A stretch of 64,000 bases of DNA. Origin: Lachnospiraceae bacterium. GTDB taxonomy: Bacteria; Bacillota; Clostridia; Lachnospirales; Lachnospiraceae. Numbering within the stretch: the first letter of the stretch is position 1; each line of letters starts with the position of its first letter. The notes under the pieces are model-generated. The model was given only the letters and a program-made list of their open reading frames with translations. It made no database searches and was not told the DNA's origin. Both the position numbers and the translations under genes were made by a program. The stretch covers positions 1 to 64,000 of the forward strand of contig JAFLSZ010000001.1 in the NCBI GenBank assembly GCA_022510665.1, written 5' to 3'. Positions 26,808-35,938 of the stretch are shown one piece after another.

Positions 26808-27467
26808 ATGACTATTTCAGATTTAGAAGCACAACATGCGGTAACCCTTGTTGTTACCGTAGGTTTAAACTCAAGGGATTTGCCGACAGCAATCGCCGAA
26901 GTACATGACGACTATGTTTTATTGGAGCCTATTTTGCTGGACGAGCAGACCGTCGGCTTTGACAGTTCCTGTAACATAGATTTTCTTTACACACAGGAAC
27001 ACACCCTTTATGCGTGGTATTCCGTATCACTCCCGCTGGTCAAAATAAAAGAACATACTTATTATCAGGTTTCTTTACAGGGAGAGGCTAATATTTACAA
27101 TCGTCGTGATTCTTTCCGCGTATACATCGGCGAGAACATGACAATCACCGCGTTCCATCACACCGGTCCGCAGCCGTTCAGTGTACTGATACGGGATATC
27201 AGCGAAACCGGTTTTGGATTTATCAGTAAGGAAAAATATGACACCGGACGCATCGTCCGTTTCTCCCTTCCGCTCGCGGGCCGCCAAAGCCTTGCACTCG
27301 CTGCTACCGTTGTGCGCCGGGAGTTTAACGAAGAGACCCTCTCTTATAGTTACGGCTGTAAGTTCGCAGAACAAAATTCTTATCTTTCCAGCTACCTTAT
27401 GGGAAAGCAAAGGGAGCGCCAAAAAGAAAAAATGAAGTCTTATTCCGCCGTAAAAAGAAGATATTAA
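26808..27467 (+). CDS. PilZ-domain c-di-GMP-binding protein (YcgR-like)
   Basis: 219 aa. An N-terminal beta-rich YcgR-type domain (residues 1-95) precedes a PilZ domain with both c-di-GMP motifs: RRDSFR (Arg100 to Arg104, RxxxR) and DISETG (130-135, DxSxxG). YcgR-type proteins slow flagellar motors when c-di-GMP rises; a motor target is not shown here. The C-terminus is Lys/Arg-rich. The HExxH protein follows 34 bp downstream, and the hairpin after it could end a shared transcript. Confidence 0.9.
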   Translation: MTISDLEAQHAVTLVVTVGLNSRDLPTAIAEVHDDYVLLEPILLDEQTVGFDSSCNIDFLYTQEHTLYAWYSVSLPLVKIKEHTYYQVSLQGEANIYNRRDSFRVYIGENMTITAFHHTGPQPFSVLIRDISETGFGFISKEKYDTGRIVRFSLPLAGRQSLALAATVVRREFNEETLSYSYGCKFAEQNSYLSSYLMGKQRERQKEKMKSYSAVKRRY

Positions 27468-27501
27468 TATTACTCTTTTTCACTGAAAGGAGGCAAAACT
27501 T

Positions 27502-28050
27502 ATGTCTGTTTCAATGAATCCGCTGCAAAACAGTCCGGACTATACGAATGCTGCTCTTCCTGCGTATCGGAACGCTTCCGCGCAGGCTGCTCTTCCTGCA
27601 TACGGGAATACTCCCGTGCAGCCGCTTGGACAGACCGGCCGCGTTTCCGACGACAAAACAAAAGTATCGGGAGAGCGTACGGAGAAAGCGCAGAAAAAGG
27701 GTGAATGCCAGACCTGTAAAAAGCGTAAATATATTGACGGTTCCAACGAAGGCAATGTTTCCTTCAAAGCGCCGGGACATATTGCTCCCGAAGCTTCGGC
27801 AGGCATCGTTATGGCCCATGAAAAGGAGCACGTTGCCAACGCAATAAAAAAAGGAAACGAGCCGGGAAACGAACTGGTTTCCGCCACGGTTTCCTTAAAA
27901 ACCGCTATCTGCCCGGAATGCGGACGCTCTTATGTTGCCGGAGGCACGACCCGCACTCTAATCAAATACGGCAAGTCGGAATACGACCAAAACAGAAAAG
28001 CCGCCGACTTGGACGCACTGCTCGGAGCAAACGTGGACGTTGCGGTATAA
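27502..28050 (+). CDS. Putative metallopeptidase-like protein with HEKEH and two CxxC motifs
   Basis: 182 aa. The N-terminal 50 residues are disordered and contain a tandem repeat (AALPAYRN / AALPAYGN). The core has CQTCKKRKYIDGS (Cys69, Cys72), then MAHEKEHV with an HExxH-type motif (His106 to His110), then CPECGRSYV (Cys137, Cys140). The four Cys could hold a structural zinc and the His pair a second, catalytic one. Similar proteins occur in other Clostridia, but I know no demonstrated activity. AAAGGAGG precedes the ATG. There is no signal peptide. Confidence 0.75.
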   Translation: MSVSMNPLQNSPDYTNAALPAYRNASAQAALPAYGNTPVQPLGQTGRVSDDKTKVSGERTEKAQKKGECQTCKKRKYIDGSNEGNVSFKAPGHIAPEASAGIVMAHEKEHVANAIKKGNEPGNELVSATVSLKTAICPECGRSYVAGGTTRTLIKYGKSEYDQNRKAADLDALLGANVDVAV

Positions 28051-28065
28051 CAGCGATATAAAATA

Positions 28066-28110
28066 AGCTGCATGGAAATGCTTGTCTGACAATTCCATGC
28101 AGCTGTTTTT
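28066..28110. terminator. Strong terminator between the PilZ pair and pfkA
   Basis: A perfect 12-bp stem (28066-28077 with 28093-28104) followed by GTTTTT on the plus strand. On the minus strand the hairpin is followed by TATTTTAT, so it may also end the pfkA operon. Confidence 0.9.
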
Positions 28111-28139
28111 AGAAATTCTGTTTTGCGGCACTCTCTTTT

Positions 28140-29153
28140 CTATCTGGACAGCCTCTTTGAAAGCTGTACCATATACTCGTCCAAATCTTTTTTCATCGCG
28201 AGCGCTTCCTCAATATCATAATCGCAAAACTGTCCGTTTTTGTAAGCGACCAGACGGTTTGACTTACCCTGACAAATCAAATCTACTGCCATAGCACCCA
28301 TCGTAGACGCATATACACGGTCCTTACAGGTCGGACTTCCTCCTCTTTGAATATGGCCGACAATCGTAGCTCTTGTTTCCATTTCGGTCGCGTGCTCAAT
28401 ACGCTTTGCCATTTCATAAGAATCGCCGACGCCTTCGGCATTGATAATGATATGATGTTTCTTACCGATTTTCCTTTTCTCTTTGATATGCTCAATAATG
28501 CTCTGCTCAAAGCCTTCCTCATACCGCTCCGGAAGAAGGATATCCTCCGCGCCGTTCGCAATACCGCACCATAACGCGATATAGCCCGCATGGCGTCCCA
28601 TTACCTCAATAATACTGCATCTTTCATGGGAAGTAGAGGTATCACGCACTTTATCAATTGCTTCCATTGCCGTATTGATTGCCGTATCAAATCCAACCGT
28701 ATAGTCCGTGCAGGCAATGTCAAGGTCAATGGTTCCCGGTACGCCGATGGTATTGATTCCTCGTGCCGCGAGCTTTCTCGCGCCCTGAAAAGAACCGTCG
28801 CCTCCAATTACAACGATTGCGTCAATCTTATGCTTTTTACAGATTTCCGCACCCTTGTCCTGCCCTTCTGCCGTCATAAACTCCGCACAGCGTGCCGTAT
28901 ACAAAACGGTTCCGCCGCGCTGAATAATATCTGCAACGCTTTTTGCGTCCATATCAATAATATCTTCTTCCAGAAGTCCCGCATATCCTCTGCGAATCCC
29001 CTTTACCTTTCTGCCTTTTCCGAGGGCAGTTCTAACTACGGCACGAATTGCCGCATTCATCCCGGGTGCATCGCCGCCGCTTGTTAATACACCGATTGTC
29101 TTAATATTATCTCCCGGTTCCGTACTTTTTTTCACTACTTTTTTTGCTGCCAT
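28140..29153 (-). CDS. pfkA: ATP-dependent 6-phosphofructokinase
   Basis: A 337-aa glycolytic kinase making fructose-1,6-bisphosphate. The nucleotide site is GVLTSGGDAPGMNAAIR and VIGGDGSFQGA; the Gly in GGDGS points to ATP rather than pyrophosphate. The catalytic loop reads PGTIDLDI, with both Asp kept but Leu in place of the usual Asn (TIDND). A Lys-rich extension of about 16 residues precedes the fold. Last gene of the hprK operon, 55 bp after dnaE. Confidence 0.94.
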   Translation of the reverse strand: MAAKKVVKKSTEPGDNIKTIGVLTSGGDAPGMNAAIRAVVRTALGKGRKVKGIRRGYAGLLEEDIIDMDAKSVADIIQRGGTVLYTARCAEFMTAEGQDKGAEICKKHKIDAIVVIGGDGSFQGARKLAARGINTIGVPGTIDLDIACTDYTVGFDTAINTAMEAIDKVRDTSTSHERCSIIEVMGRHAGYIALWCGIANGAEDILLPERYEEGFEQSIIEHIKEKRKIGKKHHIIINAEGVGDSYEMAKRIEHATEMETRATIVGHIQRGGSPTCKDRVYASTMGAMAVDLICQGKSNRLVAYKNGQFCDYDIEEALAMKKDLDEYMVQLSKRLSR

Positions 29154-29208
29154 GTTTTATTCCTCCGTACTATATTCCCAAATACATTCCCATAGTATTG
29201 TACTGCGT

Positions 29209-32200
29209 TTATCCATGTTTTTCAAGTTTTTTTTCCACAACTTTTACAGAATCTTTTCCAAAGGTTTCCTGTAAGCGTTTCTTCAATGTTTCGCCGGCCA
29301 GTGTCGCATGACTTTTCGGCAGACGTTTTATGGCTTTCTCCGCCGCGCAGTATACCACCGCTTCGTCTTTTCCGTCAAAGGAATCCAGTATCGCGTACAA
29401 TTCCTGTTCCTGCCGCAAAAATGTTTCCTTGTCCGGGAACCGTATCCACACTTCATGCGGCATCGATTCAAACGGAATAATTTCGCTGCAGATTAAACGT
29501 GCCGCTCGTTCTTCTTCGACACCGACTCTTCCTCTTATCAATACTTTATTATCTTCATAAAGTTCCTGCTTATACTTTTCAAAATCCCGCGGAAATACAA
29601 TAACTTCCACGGTTCCCAGTAAATCTTCCACCGTAACAAACGCCATTATTGAATTACTGCGGGTTGTCTTTTTCGTAATCTCGGTAATAATCCCACCAAT
29701 TACCGCCGTTTCTCCGTCATTTACCCGCGGTTCTTCTGTTTCATTGCCCTCTTCGTCTAATAAAAAGTCGGACGAAACTTTCGTTACGTTAGATTTTAAC
29801 ATCGCCTCATATTCTTCCAACGGATGTCCGCTTAAATAAATTCCCAAGGTTTCTTTTTCCAATGTCAGCAATTCATTTTTGTCAAATTCGGAAACATCCG
29901 GCAGCTGCACTTCAAAGTCTTCTTTTTCTTCCGGCGCGGCAAAATCAAACAGGCTCATCTGTCCGGAAAGACTTTTTTTGCGTTCCGTCACAATATCGTC
30001 CAAAACCGCCGTATAGCTTTCCATCAACTGCCGCCGGTTTCCTTTCAGACAGTCGAACGCTCCGGATTTAATAAAACTTTCCAAGGTACGCTTGGTAATT
30101 CCTTTTCCTGACAGACGTTCCACAAAATTTTTTAAAGTGGTATACTTTCCGTTTTCCGCACGTTCCGCGGTAATTACTTCAATCAGCGGCTTTCCGAGTC
30201 CCTTTATTGCCGCGAGCGCAAAGCGAATGCGGTTTCCCTCTGTCGTAAACTGTGCCTCGCCTACGTTGACGTCCGGCGGAAGTATTTCAATTCCCATTTG
30301 GCGGCAGGTTAAAATGTATTCCGAAACCTTTCTTGTATTGTCCATAACGGACGTCATAAGCGCCGCCATAAACTCCACCGGATAATAGCATTTCAGATAC
30401 GCGGTCTGATATGCGACGACGGCGTACGATGCCGCGTGGGACTTATTAAAGGCATACTTTGCAAAATCTATCATATCGTCATAAATTTTATTGGCAATCT
30501 GTTCGGAAATCCCGTTGGCAATACAGCCTTTTACTCCTTCTTCGGCATTTCCGTATACAAAATTCCGGCGTTCTTTTTCCATTACCGACGCTTTTTTCTT
30601 TGCCATGGCACGGCGTACCAAATCGCTCCGTCCGTAACTGTATCCGGCAAGGTCACGCACAATTTGCATTACCTGCTCCTGATATACGATACATCCATAG
30701 GTCGGCTGTAAAATCGGCTCCAGTTCCTTACAGTCGTATACAATCGACGCCGGATTCTGCTTTCCTTCAATATACTTTGGGATAAAATCCATCGGTCCCG
30801 GACGGTATAGGGAAATACCCGCAATAATATCTTCCATATTGCCCGGTTTTAACTCTTTTATAAAGTTTTTCATACCGGTGCTTTCTAACTGGAATACACC
30901 TTCTGTTTTTCCCGAACTGATTAAATCATATACCTGCTTGTCCGCATAGTCTATTTTTTCAATTTCCAAAGGATCGTTTTCGCTCCGGCTCCGGTTTGCA
31001 AGCTTTACCGCATCCTGTATTACGGTAAGCGTCCGCAGACCCAGAAAATCCATTTTCAAAAGCCCCAGCTCTTCTAACGTCGTCATCGTAAACTGCGTCG
31101 TAATCACATCGTCCGCGCCTCGGGAGAGCGGAACATATTCGTCTACCGGCGCGTTACTGATTACAACACCCGCCGCGTGCATGGATGTGTGGCGCGGAAG
31201 ACCTTCCAAGCGTTTTGACATGTCAATCAGCTCTTTTACTTCCTCTTCCGATTCATACATCCGGCGCAAATCGGGATTCTGTACCAACGCCTTTTCTATC
31301 GTAATCCCAAGTTCATTCGGAATCTGTTTCGCAACACTGTCCACCTTCGCATACGGCATATCGAGCGCCCGCCCGACATCACGAATGGCAAGACGCGCCG
31401 CCATCGTACCGAACGTAACAATCTGTACTACCCTGTCTTTTCCGTATTTTCGCACGACATAGTCAATAACTTCCTGCCGGCGTTCAAAACAAAAATCAAT
31501 ATCAAAATCCGGCATTGTCAGACGTTCCGGATTTAAGAAACGCTCAAACAGCAGGTTATAGTGAATCGGGTCAATGTCGGTAATACCGATACAATAAGAA
31601 ACCATGCTTCCCGCACCGCTTCCGCGCCCCGGTCCTACCGCAATGCCATGGTCGCGGCTGTATTTAATAAAATCCCAGACGATAAGGAAGTAGTCCACAA
31701 ACCCCATGTCTTCGATAATCTTTAACTCATATTCCAGGCGCTCCCGCAACGCGGCATCCGCGTCCGGATAACGCCTCGCGAATCCTTCGTCGGAAAGCAT
31801 ATAAAGATATTCTTTTGCCGTATATCCCGCCGGAACATCATACTTAGGCAGCTTATACTCTCCGAATACAATCTCCACGTCGCACCGGTCCGCAATTTCT
31901 TTTGTCCGCCGCAGCGCTTCCTTCGCATACGGGAACAGCTCTTCCATTTCCTCCGGCGACTTTAAATAATACTGCCCGCCGTCGTAACGCATTCTGTCCG
32001 TATCCGATACTTTTTTCTGCGTCTGGATACAAAGCAGGATATCGTGCGCTTTCTCATCTTCCGCGAACGTATAGTGTACATCGTTTGTCGCGACAAGCGG
32101 AATCTTCGTCTCCGCACTCATGCGAAGCAGCGCCTGATTCACGGTCTTCTGCTCCGGAATCCCGTGATCCTGTAATTCCAGAAAGAAATTCCCCTCTCCG

Positions 32201-32697
32201 AAAATATCCAAAAGACGCAGTGCGGCCGCTTTTCCTTCCTCATAAAATCCGCGCCTGATCTGTGTCGCAACTTCTCCTGCAAGACATGCGGAAAGTGCGA
32301 TAATCCCTTCATGGTACTCCCGAAGCACCTCTAAATCCACACGCGGTTTATAATAATAGCCCTCGGTAAATCCCTTGGACACAATTTTCATCAAATTGGA
32401 ATACCCTTTGTTATTTTCGGCAAGAAGCACCAGATGATAATACCTTTCGTCCGAAACGCCGCCCTCTTTTTGAAAACGGGAGCCGGGCGCGACATAAATC
32501 TCACAGCCTAAAACCGGGCGGATTCCCTCCGCTTTGCAGGCACGGTAAAAATCAACCACGCCGTACATCACTCCATGGTCGGTAATCGCAAGGCTGTCCA
32601 TACCCAACTCCTTCGCACGGGCGACAATTTCTTTAATTTTAGATGAACCGTCCAAAAGACTGTATTCGGTATGTACGTGAAGATGGGTAAACTCCAT
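29209..32697 (-). CDS. dnaE: DNA polymerase III alpha subunit (DnaE)
   Basis: A 1162-aa polymerase. PHP domain at the N-terminus (FTHLHVHTEYSLLDG), the C-family polymerase core with GPGRGSGAGSMVSYCIGITDIDP and PDFDIDFC (metal-binding Asp), the thumb/finger region (RPGPMDFIPKYI, YQEQVMQI), a helix-hairpin-helix region (GITKRTLESFIKSGAFD) and an OB fold near residue 990. An ATG 22 codons upstream was rejected because AAAGGAG lies 5-6 bases before 32697 and the family starts at this Met. Clostridia usually also have PolC. Fifth gene of the whiA/HPr-like run. Confidence 0.95.
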   Translation of the reverse strand: MEFTHLHVHTEYSLLDGSSKIKEIVARAKELGMDSLAITDHGVMYGVVDFYRACKAEGIRPVLGCEIYVAPGSRFQKEGGVSDERYYHLVLLAENNKGYSNLMKIVSKGFTEGYYYKPRVDLEVLREYHEGIIALSACLAGEVATQIRRGFYEEGKAAALRLLDIFGEGNFFLELQDHGIPEQKTVNQALLRMSAETKIPLVATNDVHYTFAEDEKAHDILLCIQTQKKVSDTDRMRYDGGQYYLKSPEEMEELFPYAKEALRRTKEIADRCDVEIVFGEYKLPKYDVPAGYTAKEYLYMLSDEGFARRYPDADAALRERLEYELKIIEDMGFVDYFLIVWDFIKYSRDHGIAVGPGRGSGAGSMVSYCIGITDIDPIHYNLLFERFLNPERLTMPDFDIDFCFERRQEVIDYVVRKYGKDRVVQIVTFGTMAARLAIRDVGRALDMPYAKVDSVAKQIPNELGITIEKALVQNPDLRRMYESEEEVKELIDMSKRLEGLPRHTSMHAAGVVISNAPVDEYVPLSRGADDVITTQFTMTTLEELGLLKMDFLGLRTLTVIQDAVKLANRSRSENDPLEIEKIDYADKQVYDLISSGKTEGVFQLESTGMKNFIKELKPGNMEDIIAGISLYRPGPMDFIPKYIEGKQNPASIVYDCKELEPILQPTYGCIVYQEQVMQIVRDLAGYSYGRSDLVRRAMAKKKASVMEKERRNFVYGNAEEGVKGCIANGISEQIANKIYDDMIDFAKYAFNKSHAASYAVVAYQTAYLKCYYPVEFMAALMTSVMDNTRKVSEYILTCRQMGIEILPPDVNVGEAQFTTEGNRIRFALAAIKGLGKPLIEVITAERAENGKYTTLKNFVERLSGKGITKRTLESFIKSGAFDCLKGNRRQLMESYTAVLDDIVTERKKSLSGQMSLFDFAAPEEKEDFEVQLPDVSEFDKNELLTLEKETLGIYLSGHPLEEYEAMLKSNVTKVSSDFLLDEEGNETEEPRVNDGETAVIGGIITEITKKTTRSNSIMAFVTVEDLLGTVEVIVFPRDFEKYKQELYEDNKVLIRGRVGVEEERAARLICSEIIPFESMPHEVWIRFPDKETFLRQEQELYAILDSFDGKDEAVVYCAAEKAIKRLPKSHATLAGETLKKRLQETFGKDSVKVVEKKLEKHG

Positions 32698-32780
32698 GTC
32701 TGCTCCTTTCCCGGTGTTTCCTATGTCAAAAAGCAAAAGCCGCAAAGATACGCATAACCGCATCCTTACGGCAATTTATC

Positions 32781-33038
32781 TTATTTATCCGCGCTCAAAT
32801 ACTTTTCAATCTCAGCAATTGCACTTTCCTCATCCTCGCCATCCGCGTTCACTATCACATTCTCTCCTGTTTCAAGTCCGAGCGTCATCATACCCATAAT
32901 ACTTTTGGCGTTTATCGTCTTTTCGCCGCTTTCGATATAAATTTTGCTGTCATAACGGCTGGCCACCTGTACTAAAAGCGCTATCGGTCTTGCTTCCAAA
33001 TCGGAAGGAATACTGATTGTGATACTCTTTGAAATCAT
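32781..33038 (-). CDS. HPr-like protein with Glu15 (Crh-like)
   Basis: 85 aa with the HPr fold. At the active-site loop, where PTS HPr has GLHARP with phosphoryl-accepting His15, this protein has DLEARP: Glu at position 15. The regulatory Ser46 site is intact (NAKSIMGMM). It cannot relay phosphate in the PTS by the usual route but can still be a substrate of HPr kinase, whose gene is in the same operon. B. subtilis Crh is similar (Gln15, Ser46, next to whiA). A negative charge at 15 may mimic His-phosphate; that is inference. The gene follows whiA by 17 bp. Confidence 0.85.
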   Translation of the reverse strand: MISKSITISIPSDLEARPIALLVQVASRYDSKIYIESGEKTINAKSIMGMMTLGLETGENVIVNADGEDEESAIAEIEKYLSADK

Positions 33039-33055
33039 TTTAAATCCTCCTTTAA

Positions 33056-33991
33056 CTAACTCCGTATACTTTCCGCGTATTCACTGATTTTTTTCAGGCG
33101 ATGATTTACACCGGACTTCCCCAGTTTCGGACTGAGCATTTCACCCAGTTCCGCCAATGACGCTTCCGGATATTCCAAACGCAGTAACGCCACTTCCTCC
33201 AGACTTTCGGACAACTCATGCAAGCCTACTTTGTCCCGGATTAGTATAATATCTTCGTACTGCTTTCTGGCGGCGTTTACGGTTTTACTAAGATTCGCGG
33301 TCTCGCAGTTTACCTGCCTGTTGACGGAATTACGCACATCTTTTACAATCCGTACATTTTCAAACTCCATCATGGCGATATGTGCTTCCATAATATTCAG
33401 CAATTCCGCTACCTGCGCCCCTTCTTTTATATAAACCACATGATAGCTTTTCCGCACAATCGATTTTGCATCCACCTCAAACGAGTGAATCAGCGTAAGA
33501 AGCTGCTGTACACGCGCCTTTTCCTGTTCGCTGATCTCAAAATGATATGATTTCTGCGGATTGCTGACCGAACCGGACGCCAAAAACGTTCCCCGCAGAA
33601 AAGCCCTCTTACAGCAGGTATGCAGAACAACCATACCGTCCGCCGCAAGCAGGCCGTCTTTACCGAGCGTTTTTAACTTCAGCAGTTCCAATATCTTTTT
33701 TACCGCTTCGTCTCCCTGTATCTCAATAAAATACTGGGCAGACGTCTTTTTTCCTTTGGCCGTCCTTACGCAGACAGACAGCGTAAAACGGCACAAACGA
33801 TTCAAAAGCAGATTGCACTTGCGTGCCACATACCCGCTTTCCGTTTGTAATTTTATATGAAGATGTCCACTTTTGTCAACATCTATTTTACCACATTGTA
33901 CCATCATGGCGGAAAGCTCCGCAATTCTACAGTGCCTTGCCTGAGGAACTACTTGGAAAAGCTCCTTTTTTACCTGCATCGAAAATGACAT
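33056..33991 (-). CDS. whiA: WhiA, DNA-binding regulator/division protein
   Basis: A 311-aa protein with an N-terminal LAGLIDADG-type fold (EISEQEKARVQQL..., CCKRAFLRGTFLASGSV) and a C-terminal helix-turn-helix (LAELGEMLSPKLGKSGVNHRLKKI). WhiA works in sporulation control in actinomycetes and in division/chromosome segregation in Bacillus. In Bacillus it sits with rapZ (yvcJ) and yvcK ahead of it; here murB is directly upstream instead. GGAGGA precedes the ATG. Confidence 0.93.
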   Translation of the reverse strand: MSFSMQVKKELFQVVPQARHCRIAELSAMMVQCGKIDVDKSGHLHIKLQTESGYVARKCNLLLNRLCRFTLSVCVRTAKGKKTSAQYFIEIQGDEAVKKILELLKLKTLGKDGLLAADGMVVLHTCCKRAFLRGTFLASGSVSNPQKSYHFEISEQEKARVQQLLTLIHSFEVDAKSIVRKSYHVVYIKEGAQVAELLNIMEAHIAMMEFENVRIVKDVRNSVNRQVNCETANLSKTVNAARKQYEDIILIRDKVGLHELSESLEEVALLRLEYPEASLAELGEMLSPKLGKSGVNHRLKKISEYAESIRS

Positions 33992-34020
33992 ATCTTCCTC
34001 CGAAGCGCGTATACCTAAAT

Positions 34021-34962
34021 CTAAAATACTCCGAGCAGCTTTACTTCCGGTTCCAGTCTTACTCCGCTCTTTTCCTCCACCGTCGTTATAATATGCCGCA
34101 TCAGCGCGTAAATATCCGCCGCCGTGGCATTTTCTTTATTGATGACAAATCCGCAGTGTTTTTCCGAAACCGCTGCGCCGCCAATCCGAAAACCGGCAAG
34201 TCCCGCCTCCATAATAAGTTTTCCCGCGAAATTTCCGGCAGGCCGTTTAAAGGTCGAACCCGCGCTCGGAAACTCCAACGGCTGTTTTTCCCTTCGTTTC
34301 CGGTTTAACATTTCAATGTTTGACAAAATATAAAGTTTAGAGCCAATCGGGAAAGAAAACCATGCTCTTGTAACAATCCCCCGCTCTTCCGACAAAATGC
34401 TGTGACGGTAGGAAAGCTTCAGTTCATCTGCCGAAAGCTCCTTGATTTCTCCGTCCGCCGTCACAATCTCCGCTTTCGTAATACAGTCTTTGATTTCTCC
34501 GCCGTAAGCACCCGCGTTCATCACAACCGCGCCGCCTACGCTCCCGGGAATTCCCGCCGCGAACTCAAACCCGGTAAAGCCTTTTTTCGCAATTTTCATC
34601 GCAAATAGCGAAAGAGGCACTCCTGCGCCCGCCATGGCTTTCGCTCTTCCCGACAGCATATCTTCCTTGATTTCATAAGCCGTAAACTCTCCCGCAAGGC
34701 AAAGCACAACGCCCCGGATTCCGCTGTCGGAAACCAGTACGTTACTGCCGTTTCCAAGCACGACCCACGGCACCCCGTACTTTTCGCAGAGCAATACAAC
34801 TTCCCGCAGGCTTTCCGTTGTAGTTACGGTCACAAAATATTCCGCGGGTCCGCCTACTTTAAACGTCGTGTGACGGCTCATCGGCTCTTCCCGCAGAATA
34901 CTGTCTTCCCCCTGTAAGCTCTGACTAAGCGCTTCAAAAAAAACTTCCAAATCATTATTCAC
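34021..34962 (-). CDS. murB: UDP-N-acetylenolpyruvoylglucosamine reductase MurB
   Basis: A 313-aa FAD enzyme of peptidoglycan precursor synthesis, converting UDP-GlcNAc-enolpyruvate to UDP-MurNAc. MSRHTTFKVGGPAEYFV, VLGNGSNVLVSDSGIRGVV (FAD), AGIPGSVGGAVVMNAGAYGGE and SAGSTFKRPAG (catalytic Ser) mark a type IIb MurB. It starts 5 bp after the glucokinase stop. Confidence 0.95.
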   Translation of the reverse strand: MNNDLEVFFEALSQSLQGEDSILREEPMSRHTTFKVGGPAEYFVTVTTTESLREVVLLCEKYGVPWVVLGNGSNVLVSDSGIRGVVLCLAGEFTAYEIKEDMLSGRAKAMAGAGVPLSLFAMKIAKKGFTGFEFAAGIPGSVGGAVVMNAGAYGGEIKDCITKAEIVTADGEIKELSADELKLSYRHSILSEERGIVTRAWFSFPIGSKLYILSNIEMLNRKRREKQPLEFPSAGSTFKRPAGNFAGKLIMEAGLAGFRIGGAAVSEKHCGFVINKENATAADIYALMRHIITTVEEKSGVRLEPEVKLLGVF

Positions 34963-34967
34963 CCCTT

Positions 34968-35918
34968 TTATTTCTCAATTCTGTCCAGTATCAGCTTTGC
35001 ACAGCCGTAAATACCGGCGTCATTCCCCAGTGTCGCAAGACGAAACTCCTTTCCCTGAAGTGCTTTCATAATTCCTTTGTTATAATGGTGTTTTACGGTC
35101 TCGGTCAAAACGGAACCGGCACGGGATACGCCGCCGCCGATTACAAACACCTCCGGCTCCACGACCGCCGCCACATGGGAAAGCGCCCGTGCCAGAACCG
35201 AGCCCAACTCGTCCACCAGTTCCGTTGCAAGCGGGTCCTTTTCTTTTGCCGCGTCAAAGATATCTTTCGCGGACAGCGTTTCTTTTCCGCGCAGCACGGA
35301 AGACTTTTTCGTCTCCGCCATACGTTTTTTTGCCATGCGCACTATGCCGGTTGCCGAGGCATACTGCTCCAGATGGCCGAAGCCGCCGCAGCCGCACGGC
35401 TCGCTCTCCTGCGGATTCATTACCATATGTCCCAGTTCGCCGCCCGCACCGGTCGCACCCGCCACGATTTTTCCTTCCGCAATAATGCCGCCGCCGACTC
35501 CGGTTCCCAGTGTCACCAGCACCATGTTTTTCACGCCTGCGCCGCCGCCCATCCACATTTCGCCAAGCGCCGCCACATTAGCATCATTTGCCGCTACCGA
35601 CACAAATCCGGTCAGCCGCTCCATTATTTCATTGACATTTTTTTCCCGCCAGCCAAGATTCGGACAATGGGAAACAAAGCCGTTCCCACTTACCGGTCCC
35701 GGCACGCCGAGTCCGACGCCAAGCACCTGTTCCCGCCTGATACCGTATTCCCTGCACTTTGCAAGAATCGTATCCGCGATATCCTGCGGTACTCTTTCCC
35801 CTTCTGCCGCACGTTCGGTCGGTATTTCCCACTTTTCTTTCAGTCTGCCGTCTTCCGTAAACAGCCCGCACTTAATTGCCGTGCCGCCGATATCTATTCC
35901 GAAAACAAACCGTTCCAT
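34968..35918 (-). CDS. glcK: ROK-family glucokinase
   Basis: A 316-aa sugar kinase; ATP plus glucose to glucose-6-phosphate is the likely reaction. FGIDIGGTAIKCGLF (phosphate 1), GVPGPV, NDANVAALGE (catalytic Asp), LGTGVGGGII, and the zinc site CGCGGFGHLEQYAS. Most ROK proteins have CxCGxxGCxE; here the third Cys is replaced by His, which can still bind zinc. Lies 20 bp after hprK, fitting glucose-specific control. Confidence 0.88.
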   Translation of the reverse strand: MERFVFGIDIGGTAIKCGLFTEDGRLKEKWEIPTERAAEGERVPQDIADTILAKCREYGIRREQVLGVGLGVPGPVSGNGFVSHCPNLGWREKNVNEIMERLTGFVSVAANDANVAALGEMWMGGGAGVKNMVLVTLGTGVGGGIIAEGKIVAGATGAGGELGHMVMNPQESEPCGCGGFGHLEQYASATGIVRMAKKRMAETKKSSVLRGKETLSAKDIFDAAKEKDPLATELVDELGSVLARALSHVAAVVEPEVFVIGGGVSRAGSVLTETVKHHYNKGIMKALQGKEFRLATLGNDAGIYGCAKLILDRIEK

Positions 35919-35938
35919 ATGTCTGCCTTTCCGCCTTA

